A stretch of 64,000 nt of DNA from Algoriphagus sp. Lineage in GTDB: Bacteria; Bacteroidota; Bacteroidia; Cytophagales; Cyclobacteriaceae. The notes beneath the pieces were generated by a model that worked only from the letters and a program-made list of their open reading frames with translations, did not search any database and was not told where the DNA came from. The stretch lies in the NCBI RefSeq assembly GCF_030694375.1, contig NZ_JAUXYL010000024.1:38400-102399 (forward strand), given 5' to 3'. This document shows, piece after piece, positions 44,238 through 54,500 of this stretch. Position numbers and translations under genes: made by a program. The first letter of the stretch is position 1. The number at the start of each line of letters is the position of its first letter.

Positions 44238-44830
44238 GGTTGATTTGGGTTTCGTTTAAATTGAAATCTTCAAAATTTAATGAAGGTTATCAATAGATAA
44301 TTTAAACAATAATTTTGCAAAAAAGCCAGTATGTAGTTGAAACACAGGATCTCTATTGCCTCAAAAAAATTCCTGAATACATTCTCCCATTGAAAAGATT
44401 CAAAATTGGGGCATTTCTACATTTTACATTCGATCACCCTAGGTACCATAAGCCAAGTTAGGGAGTAGACAAACTTCATTATTACCACTCCCATGGGATC
44501 TTCCCTTTTAGTTGAATACAGTCATTTTTTTGTATTTCCCTAACTTAAATATGCGATTTATATCTCCGGCCTCGATTCAAACCTGCTTTATTTCAAAAAC
44601 TTATCCTAAATTGAGGGTACCACTATTTTTTACTATTCACAAGAGATCTGAGCTTATTTCTTAAGGGTAACCGGTTTGCCCTGAAGCGATATTAAACCTG
44701 TTCCTACACTACATCCAAGAAGAATTGTTGCCCAGGATGGAACAAAGAATCAGGTAAACTCAGAAATATCCAAGCAAGATTGCCTTGGTATTCCAAGGGA
44801 TAATTGCGCTCAATTTTAATCTAATCACCT
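44238..44830. other. 593-bp gene-free stretch between the divergent kor operon and kinase 2
   Basis: No coding sequence or recognisable RNA. It contains a copy of the short element at 44410-44428 (GGCATTTCTACATTTTACA) and a 16-bp palindrome CCTTGGTATTCCAAGG at 44783-44798, 33 bp before the kinase ATG, which could be an operator. No clear promoter box was found. Confidence 0.45.
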
Positions 44831-47800
44831 ATGAAGGTTTCTTCTCAATTGGCTCATGCGTCTAATTTTATTTTTCTTGTTTTTCTCGGCTTGACTTCCT
44901 GTGCCAAGGACTCTGACATTCCTTTTCCCGAAAATCCCTCCGGTTTTGAAATCCCCAAATCCGTTCCTTTCGAATTACCAAAACCAGAACCTGTCAACTG
45001 GAAATTCTTTCCTCCAGACAGTGTACCAAAAGGGGTCAAATTCAACCTCAACCTGGAAAGCCTCCCTTACAAGCCATTTTCTGCAAATGAATTCAGACCA
45101 CTTAAGGCCCTTGCTAAGACTAACTCATTCGAATGGGACAAGCTGGAAACCATTTCTTTTGATTTGGATACCATTCCCGGTAAAGCCATCCCTGTCAAAA
45201 AGTTTTTGTTGCCGGCTCCAATTATCTCAGCCGCCTCGGTCCCTTCGGTGTGGCAGGGAGGTACTGCGGCCATTGTCCGATTAGGCCAAACCGAAGGATT
45301 GCTCGGAAACAAAGTCTATGCTATGGTCAACGATCCCTACGGAAGCATGTGGATTTCTACAGATAGAGGATTAACCAAATACGATGGGTCAGAATTTTTG
45401 ACCTACAATTTTTTTGGCAGGGCAGATAACGGCTCGGTTGAGATAATTTCGGAGCTGATTTTTGATCAGCAGGGAAGGCTGATCATTTCAGGTATGGTGA
45501 CAGGTGTTTATCGCCTGGATATCACCTTGGGCTTGGTAGAGCATTTCCAGATTGAGAATGGGTTTATCCGAATGAATTTTGATTCCCAAGAAAAACTTTG
45601 GGGAGTTAACGGTGGCCTTTATCTGATGGATTTGGATGAAAAACTGATCACACATGTAGAAATGAAGTCCGGAGAAAACACCTACACAGCGGTATTTGGT
45701 GTCAAAAACGATTCGAAAGGAAATCTTTGGATTGGTCTGGGTCAAAAAATAGGGATCATGGATCCCGCCAAAAAATCCATCCGGCTGATTGGAGACCCGG
45801 AGGGTCTTTTTGTAAGGACATCTTACGAATTCACGGAAGACCCAAAGGGGAATATTTGGATTTCAGCCTTTTCCCCAGGAGCCTTTTCAATAAATCTTGA
45901 AAGCCAAACCATTCAAAACTTGGGACCGGAGCAAGGATATTTTGGACGCACCGCAGATGTGCTTTTGGATGAAAGCAAACGGCTTTGGCTCATTTCCGAG
46001 GACACTGTCAGGATCTTGGATCCGCAAACTGGCTTCATGAAAAAACTTGTCACGGGCGCTGTTACCCGAGACAATAATTTCCCCTCCTCTTCTATGGTAG
46101 GAAGGGATGGTACTATTTGGTTGGGTACAGATAAGGTTGGGATCCTCCTTCTGAATCCTAAAGGAATGCTTTCGGATTATTTCCGAGTCGAAAACGGAAT
46201 TGCCAGCAATGATGTCTGGGGAATCAATGAAGATTCGAAAGGAAGAATTTGGCTGGGAACCTACAGAGGGCTGAACATCTATGATTCCCAAAAAGAACGG
46301 CTCTACCTTTTCCAATTCCCCGGTGATCAGCTGACTAATGATTTCAGACAAATTAATAAAATAGGTGAGGATTTGTTTTTTGTGGGAATGGCAAGAGGCT
46401 TCTCCATTTTTGACCTTAAATCCAATACAGCAACAATTTATGACACCCGAATTTCCATGGGAATACCTACCATTTTCATTGGGGAGAAAACCGCAGATGG
46501 TAAAATCTGGATGGGTTCAGGTGCTGGGCTAATTGTATTTGATCCTCAAACAAATACTGTCAAACAACTCGGGAAATTTAATGGCCTTACATCGGATATG
46601 GCTTTTGTAGTTAAGAAGGATAAAATGGGCCAAATCTGGGTATGTACAGATACCGGAGTTCATTTATTTGACCCAAAGGGTGGTTCACAACGGGTCTTAA
46701 ACAAAAGCACCGGATTAATGACGGATTACAATTCCATGCTTTTTGAGACTTCGAAAGGTGAAATCATTCTGGGCGGAGATATGGGATTTTCCATTTTCAA
46801 CCAAAAAGAAAAAACCATTATGCACGTATCCGGAAAATCAGGAATCAATCCCCCTTCCCTTTATGACATGAATGAGAGCATGGGCAGAATTCAGGTCGGC
46901 TCCGAAAACGGAATCATTGTGGTGGAAAGGCCTGATAAAAATTTCGCAAATTCCCTTTGGCGCTTTACGAATTTTGGCAAATCATCCGGACTTCCTTACA
47001 ACGATCATAATCAGGCGACGTCTTATGTCAGCTCCACCAGTGAAGTATGGTGGGGTGCTGCACCTATTTTGGTGGTTAATCACCAAGATCCAAGGATCGA
47101 CAGCATTGCACCGATAGTGCACATTAAGGGCATGAATATCATGGATCAAAATCCGGTTTTTCTAAAACCCTCCTTTTACCAAGCAGGACTTCAGGAAGGC
47201 GATACTTTATGGCAGAGTGACTTTTCCAAGGGATGGACGAGGTCAAATCTACCAGCAGACAGCAGCTACCTAACGCATAACAAAATTCAATGGGATAGCA
47301 TCAGCCAAGGTTTTCACCTTCCAATTGGCCTAAAACTACCTTACGATCAGAATTCCTTTAATTTCTCCTTTGTCAATCAGGCTGCCCAAGGCAGGGATCA
47401 GATCGTATATCGCTACATTCTCGAAGGTGAGGATGAAGAATGGTCAGATGTAAGCCCGAAACCTGCTTCGCGGATTTATTATAATTTACTTCCAGGAGAG
47501 TATACCTTCAGAGTTGCCACACGGGGATTCAACGGGGTCTGGAGTGAACCCGAATCGCTGAGCTTCAACATCCTTCCTCCTTGGTGGCAAACCTGGTGGG
47601 CCTATTTAGGTTTTGTTGCCCTCTTTGGAGGATTGGCTTATGCCATGGCTTATGTGAGGTCCCAGTTCCTGAAAAAAGAAAACCGCATATTGGAAGAAAA
47701 GGTCAGTCATCGTACCGAACAACTTAAAAAATCCATTGACGACCTTAAAGCCACTCAATCTCAGCTCATCCAATCCGAGAAAATGGCTTCGCTCGGAGAA

Positions 47801-48556
47801 CTCACCGCAGGCATAGCCCATGAGATTCAGAATCCATTAAATTTTGTCAACAACTTCGCCGAAGTAAGCAGCGAACTCATCGATGAAATGAAGGAGGAAC
47901 TGGAAAAGGGAAACATGGAAGGCGTGGTGGAAATATCAGACGACCTCAAAGAAAACCTTAAAAAGATAAATCATCACGGCAAACGGGCCGATTCTATCGT
48001 GAAAGGCATGCTGGAGCACAGCCGAGGAAGTACTACTGACAAAAAACCAACAGACATCAATGCGCTTGCTGATGAATTTTTAAGGCTGAGCTATCATGGT
48101 TTGAGAGCCAAGGACAAGAGTTTCACCGCTGACTTCGAAACCGATCTTGACCCAAATCTACCCCTCGTAAATGTGGTCGCTCAGGATGTGGGAAGGGTCA
48201 TTTTGAATCTGATCAACAATGCATTTTACGCTTGTGCTGAGCGGAGTCGAAAGTCTTCCGAAGACAGCTTATCAACCTACAAACCAAAAGTATCTGTACT
48301 GACCCGCTCGGTTGAGCTCACTAGCACTCATGGAGGAGTAGAACTGTGCATCAAAGACAATGGGATAGGAATCCCAAAGGCAATCAAAGACAAAATCTTC
48401 CAGCCTTTTTTCACTACCAAGCCCACAGGAAGCGGAACCGGCCTCGGCCTCAGTCTAAGCTACGACATAATCAAGTCACATGGCGGTGATCTCCGCGTCA
48501 AAAGCGAAGAGGGAGAGGGAACAGAGATGATCATCTTTTTACCCATTGAGGACTAA
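44831..48556 (+). CDS. Lipobox-bearing two-component-propeller sensor histidine kinase (kinase 2)
   Basis: 1241 residues: lipobox FLGLTSC; degenerate two-component-propeller repeats at about 150-760 ([48 protein letters not shown]); Y_Y_Y domain at about 840-915; a transmembrane helix near 922-942 ([19 protein letters not shown]); a coiled coil; phospho-acceptor H997 in [13 protein letters not shown]; and HATPase boxes [22 protein letters not shown] and GTGLGLS. The loop after NNAFYAC contains an insertion encoded by a dispersed-repeat-like sequence (48237-48253). There is no output domain. The giant kinase gene starts 3 nt after its stop, so the pair is co-transcribed. Confidence 0.92.
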   Translation: MKVSSQLAHASNFIFLVFLGLTSCAKDSDIPFPENPSGFEIPKSVPFELPKPEPVNWKFFPPDSVPKGVKFNLNLESLPYKPFSANEFRPLKALAKTNSFEWDKLETISFDLDTIPGKAIPVKKFLLPAPIISAASVPSVWQGGTAAIVRLGQTEGLLGNKVYAMVNDPYGSMWISTDRGLTKYDGSEFLTYNFFGRADNGSVEIISELIFDQQGRLIISGMVTGVYRLDITLGLVEHFQIENGFIRMNFDSQEKLWGVNGGLYLMDLDEKLITHVEMKSGENTYTAVFGVKNDSKGNLWIGLGQKIGIMDPAKKSIRLIGDPEGLFVRTSYEFTEDPKGNIWISAFSPGAFSINLESQTIQNLGPEQGYFGRTADVLLDESKRLWLISEDTVRILDPQTGFMKKLVTGAVTRDNNFPSSSMVGRDGTIWLGTDKVGILLLNPKGMLSDYFRVENGIASNDVWGINEDSKGRIWLGTYRGLNIYDSQKERLYLFQFPGDQLTNDFRQINKIGEDLFFVGMARGFSIFDLKSNTATIYDTRISMGIPTIFIGEKTADGKIWMGSGAGLIVFDPQTNTVKQLGKFNGLTSDMAFVVKKDKMGQIWVCTDTGVHLFDPKGGSQRVLNKSTGLMTDYNSMLFETSKGEIILGGDMGFSIFNQKEKTIMHVSGKSGINPPSLYDMNESMGRIQVGSENGIIVVERPDKNFANSLWRFTNFGKSSGLPYNDHNQATSYVSSTSEVWWGAAPILVVNHQDPRIDSIAPIVHIKGMNIMDQNPVFLKPSFYQAGLQEGDTLWQSDFSKGWTRSNLPADSSYLTHNKIQWDSISQGFHLPIGLKLPYDQNSFNFSFVNQAAQGRDQIVYRYILEGEDEEWSDVSPKPASRIYYNLLPGEYTFRVATRGFNGVWSEPESLSFNILPPWWQTWWAYLGFVALFGGLAYAMAYVRSQFLKKENRILEEKVSHRTEQLKKSIDDLKATQSQLIQSEKMASLGELTAGIAHEIQNPLNFVNNFAEVSSELIDEMKEELEKGNMEGVVEISDDLKENLKKINHHGKRADSIVKGMLEHSRGSTTDKKPTDINALADEFLRLSYHGLRAKDKSFTADFETDLDPNLPLVNVVAQDVGRVILNLINNAFYACAERSRKSSEDSLSTYKPKVSVLTRSVELTSTHGGVELCIKDNGIGIPKAIKDKIFQPFFTTKPTGSGTGLGLSLSYDIIKSHGGDLRVKSEEGEGTEMIIFLPIED
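48237..48253 (+). repeat. Dispersed-repeat-like sequence in frame inside kinase 2
   Basis: CTGAGCGGAGTCGAAAG, encoding about residues AERSRK, lies in the ATPase-domain loop after NNAFYAC. I recall CTGAGCGGAGTCGAA as a frequent intergenic repeat unit of Bacteroidota. Confidence 0.45.
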
Positions 48557-48559
48557 TTC

Positions 48560-51500
48560 ATGGCATTAACAAACGATCAACTGGCCCTGGCAAGAAGTAT
48601 TTACGAAAAATACTGGGAAAGCTATATCCAAGGAAACTTTGAAATCTTCTGTTCCACTCTTGATGAGGATTTTGAAATGATTGGTACTTCCGAGAGTGAA
48701 GTTGCTCACAGCAAATCGGAAGGCATCGAATTTTATAAGGCCCAGATGGCCGAAGTCGTGGGAAAAGCGGAAATGAGAAACCGAAAGATTTCTGCTAAGC
48801 CTTTGGATGATATGGTTTTGATCAATGAGACCTGCGATATCTATGTCTTGGCCGAACCGGAATGGATGTTTTACTCCAAGATCCGAATATCCACATTGCT
48901 CCATGAAACTAACACCGGCTGGAAAGTAATTCAGCAACACGGTTCTCTGCCCGACATGCGGGTGCAGGACGGGGAAACTTTGGCCCTGGAAAAAATCACC
49001 AGAGAAAACCTGGAGCTACGGGATGCGGTCAAGCGACGCACCGTCGAACTGGAACAAAAAAACCGGGAACTGGAAATCGAAGCAGCGCTCGAGCGGGTAA
49101 GGACCGTTGCGATGGGTATGAAAAAACCCGAAGATATGCTCGATGTCTGCCGCATCATTTCGGAGCAATTGCGGCAATTCGGAGTCGAAAAAATCCGGAA
49201 TATTCAGACAGCTATCATCGATGAGGAGAAAGGAATCTATCTCTGTTACCAGTATTTTACCCCTTATGACAAAGAGGCCGTAGAACGTACAGAATATCTC
49301 AAAAGCCCCGTGGAACATGGGATGGTCAGGCAGATGTTGGCATCGAAGGACGGACATTTCACCGGGACACTTTCAGGAAGAGAACTGGAGGAATTCAGAG
49401 AGCACAGAAAAGCAGAAGAACATTTTCCCGACCCAATTTTGGACGAATCCAAAGAAATCAGCCACTGTTTTTTGTCCATAGGTGAGGGGGGGTTAGGCCT
49501 GACGCTTTACCAGCCAATGGATACTTCAACATTGGAATTGTTCAAGCGATTCCATCAGGTTTTTTCGCTGGCTTATTCCAGATTTCAAGATATTCAAAAA
49601 GCAGAAACCCGCGCCAGGGAGGTTGAAATCGAACTTGCCTTGGAGCGGGTCCGGGCCCAGACCATGGCCATGCACAATAGCGAGGATGTGGGCAATTGCG
49701 TCGTAAAGATGTTCGCTGAACTTACCGCCTTGGGCGTGGATGAAGGGACCCGCTTTGGAATCGGCATCCTGAACCATGATAATGAAAACAATCAGCTCTG
49801 GACTGCCAGAAAAGACGGAGAGGAAGTCAACATGCATATCGGGAACCTGGATATGAGCTGGCATCCTCTACTAAAAAGTGCCCGGGAAGCATGGAAAGCG
49901 CAGGTTCCCATCCACAAGTATGTGCTGGAGGGAGAGGATTTGCTGGATTATTACCGAATGCTCAATACCGCGCCTGACTATAAGATTCAGATACCGATTG
50001 AGAAATTACCCAAAAAAGAGATCCAACACTGTTTCATCTTCGAGCATGGATTTTTTTATGCGTTTACTCCCTATGAATTTCAACCTGAACTGATTCAAAT
50101 TACTAAGCGCTTCGGTTCGCTTTTTGAACAGACCTATCGAAGGTATTTGGATCTGGTAAAAGCAGAGGCACAGGCAAGAGAAGCGCAGGTTGAAACGGCT
50201 CTGGAGCGGGTTCGCGGTAAGGCAATGGCCATGCATGAATCACAGGAACTTAGCAGCGTAGTCCATGAGCTCAGAAAGCAAATGGGCATGCTTGGACAAA
50301 AAGACTTGGACACTTGTGTCATCCATTTGCTCGAAGAATCCCCTGACTTTATTTACGGATGGGCAGCACTGAGACCACCTGACAGTGAAGAAGAAATTAT
50401 GGTTTCAACAGCAGGGATTCCAAAAAAGGGTTTGCTGATCATAGAAGAAGAGTTACAAGCCTATTATTCAAAACGAGGAGATTATGTCCTAATTAATGAA
50501 GGCGAAAAGATCAGGCAATGGTACGAATTTATTCAGAAGGTAGCACCGGAGGTACTTGATGTCATTGAACAATCTGAGAGAATAGAAGCTTCCGAGGAGC
50601 ACCGGGCTTATTGGTCATTTGCTGATTTTTCGGGAGGATCCCTTTTGATGGTAACTGTTGAACAACCTGAAGTATCTTCCCGCAAATTGCTTCGGAGGTT
50701 TGCCAATGTATTTGGGTTAGCTTACCGACGGTTTGCAGACCTAAAGCAAGCAGAAGCACAAGCGAGAGAAGCCCAGATTGAAGCGGCTTTGGAAAGAGTG
50801 CGCTCGCGATCATTGGCCATGCACAAGAGTGAGGAACTTCCTGAGGTCATTCAACTTGTATTCGAGCAGCTAAGGCAATTGAACTTCAATATAGACTCCG
50901 CTCAGTTTGACGTGAACTTCCGGGAGAGTGACGACATTAACATTTGGACAGCTGTCCCCGGACAACCCTATCCAACCCGACAGCATATTCCATACTTCAA
51001 TAATCCCGTATTCAATTCCGTTAAATACGCCAAGGAAGCGGGACTCACCCTATCTGCTGACAACTTCACCTTCGAAGAGAAGAACGAATTTTTTAATTAT
51101 TTTTTCAAGCATACAAACGTCCCTGAAGAGAGAAGGAAATTTGTTCTCTCCGCACCCACCTGGTCCAGATTGGTAGTGTATTTAGATAGAATCTATTTGG
51201 GAATTCAAAACTATTCAGGCATACAATATTCAGAAGCGGAACATGCCGTACTCTTTCGATTCGCTAAAGTATTCGAGCAAACCTACACCCGTTTCCTCGA
51301 CCTCCAAAAAGCTGAAGCCCAAGCACGGGAAGCACAAATCCAATTGTCACTCGAGCGGATCAGGGCAAAAGCGATGGCCATGCAGCACAGCGATGAGCTA
51401 AGTGATTTTCTAACGGTTGTGTTTGAGCAGTTTGATGTGCTCGATCTAAACCCTGTATTCTGTCATCTCTCTTTTTTCGATATTGAAAATAATCAGTTCA

Positions 51501-54500
51501 CCTACCGCATGACGGGAATAAAGGGAGCAAAAATTATTGCAACACAGGAAATAGATCTGGATGCGACTCCCTTGTGGAAACAAAATGTTGAGAATTGGAA
51601 ATCCGGAAATCCCTACGAAGTGGGGGGATTGTATATTCTTAAGGAAAATATTCCTGAAGTGGCCGAAATTTTTAAGGAAATAGTAAATAAACTTCCAGAA
51701 GAAGAACGCCCTCAACTAGAGGATTTCCCTGACGGTCAGCATGTAATTGATGCATACTGCAAATATGGTTACATAGGTTACAGTGCAAATAAGCCTCCAT
51801 CAGATGAAGCTAAGGAGATTACAAGGCGTATTGCGACTGAATTCGGCAATGTGTACCAGAGATTCCTCGATTTAGAAAAAGCCGAAGCACAGGCACGTGA
51901 GTCGCAGATCCAATTGTCACTCGAGCGGATCAGGGCAAAGGCAATGGCCATGCAGCAAAGTGATGAACTCAGTGATTTCCTTACTGTCGTTTTTGAACAA
52001 TTTGAGGTGCTTAACCTACGTCCTGTAAACTGCCTCCTCTCTTTTTTCGATATTGATAATAATCGAAGCATTTTCAGGATGACCGGCACAAATGGGGCAA
52101 CTTTAATTGCCACACAGGAAATAGATCTGGATGCTTCACCTGTATGGAAACAAAAGGTAGAGAACTGGAAATCCGGCCATCCCAACGATGTAGATGTACT
52201 CTATATTCCCTACGAAAATCTCCCAGAGATAGCAGAAATTTTTAAAGAAATAATTGAAAAACTACCGGAAGATGCACGTCCTCAAATAGAGAAGGATTAT
52301 CCGAATGGTGAATACGTCATTGATGGATACTGTAAATATGGCTACTTAGGCTACAGCGCAGGCAAAGCTCCTTCAGATGAAGCAAAAGAGATTACCAGAC
52401 GTATTGCCAATGAGTTTGGAAATGTGTACCAGCGCTTCCTCGACTTGGAAAAAGCAGAAGCACAGGCAAAAGAAGCAGAGATTCAGTTGGCTTTGGAAAG
52501 GGTGAGGGCAAGAAGCCTTGCTATGCACCGAAGTGAGGAATTGGCGGATATTTCACTAGAGTTGGTCAAGCAGGTGCAGACTTTGGGCATGGAAAGCTGG
52601 TTTTGTGCATTTAACATTTACGATGATGACCCCCGAGGGTCTGTGGAATGGGGAAGCAATGGTCAGGGTACATTTCCCCAATACAGAACTCCACGGGAAG
52701 GCGTATTTCTGAGGTATTTTGAAGCAGGCCAAAGAGGAGAAACTCTCTTAGTCAATGAAATCGGGGAGGAAGCCTGTCCTGCGCATTATGAATACCTGTG
52801 CAGCCTGCCCGGGGTAGGAGAACAATTGCTTCAGATGAAGGCTGCCGGAATCCCGTTTCCAACCTCACAGATTGACCATGTGGCATTTTTCAAATATGGG
52901 TATGTCCTCTTCATCACCTATGAACCTGCCTATGAATCACATGATATTTTCAAACGCTTCGCCAAAGTCTTTGAGCAGACGTACACCCGTTTCCTTGATA
53001 TTCAAAAAGCAGAGGAACAGGCAAGGGAAGCGCAGATTGAAAATGCATTGGAGAAAGTCCGATCACGAACCATGGCGATGCAGCGCAGCGATGAATTGAC
53101 AGATGTTGCAGGTCTGTTATTTAATCAGGTCAGTGCCTTGGGTATTAAAACATGGACCGCCGGCTTTAATGTGTGGAGCGAAGACAATAACTCCTACGTG
53201 GACTATTTAAGTCTTAATGGAGAAATTTTTGGGCCTAATACCGTCCACACAGAAAAGGCTGAGGCATTAAAGGATCTCAGTAATGCCAGGAAAAGCGGGG
53301 TAGAATTTGAAGTCCTGTATGTGGAGGAAGAAAAGATCAAAGAATTGTACCTGGCAATTAGCGGGATTGATGAGAAAGAGTATGATAGAATGGTGAAGGA
53401 TGGGCTCCTCCCTTCTCAGCAGTATGAACATTTTGTGTTTGGTGCCAAAGTTAGCGTGATGTTTATTACCTATGAACCAGTGCCGGAAGCCCATGATATT
53501 TTTAAGCGACTCGGTAAAGTTTTCGAACAGACCTACACCCGCTTCCTCGACCTCCAAAAAGCAGAAGCGCAGGCAAAGGAGGCCAAAATAGAAACTGCCC
53601 TTGAAAAAGTCCGCTCACGAACCATGGGCATGCAGAGCAGTGATGAACTGCCTGAGGTAGCAAATCTCCTTTTTACTGAAGTGAGAGCACTTGGAATCCA
53701 TGCATGGAGCTGTGGATACAATATTCTCGCTGAGGATAAAAAATCAGCTACCTGCTGCATGAGTAGCGAAGGAACCCTTCAAACGCCCTTTCAGCTTCGT
53801 TTATGGGGAGAAAATTCATTCGAAGAAATGGGTGAATTCGTCCTGAATGATCATGCCATGTTGGTACAGGAACTTGGCGGAACAGCGTTGGAGGAGCACT
53901 ATGCCCACATGAAATCCTTCCCGGACCTGAAGCCCACTTTTGACGAAATTGACAGGCTTGGACTTTCTCTACCCACCTATCAGATCAACCACCTCTGCAA
54001 ATTCAACGGTGGATTTATTCTGTTCATCACCTATGAAAAGGTGCCCGAATCACATGCCATTTTCAAACGATTCACCAATGTTTTTGACCAAACCTACACG
54101 CGTTTTCTGGATCTGAAAAAAGCAGAAGCTCAGGCTCGGGAAGCGCAAATAGAAAATGCTCTTGAAAAAGTTCGTTCCAGATCTTTGGCCATGCAAAGTC
54201 CTGACGAACTGATCGAGGTGGCGCAACTACTCCGAGAAGAAATGGGGGCATTGGGGGTGGAAGAACTGGAGACCAGCTCCATTTATATTCATGATAATGA
54301 CAGCAATACAACCCAATGTTGGTTCACGATTAAGAATTCCCAAAACCCAGGCAAGGCAATAACTGATCAAATGACCTTAGACCTTCAGGATACTTGGGTG
54401 GGAAGGAAAATGCTTGATTTTTATCACTCTCCCTCCAATCACACTTCCATTCTGATGCAGGGTGGGCAACGGATCGAATGGATCCGCTATTGCGAAGAAA

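Noticed and set aside
44783..44798. CCTTGGTATTCCAAGG palindrome as a firm operator
   Set aside because: Arms of only 6 bp are expected by chance in a gap of this size; it is recorded in the gap description only.
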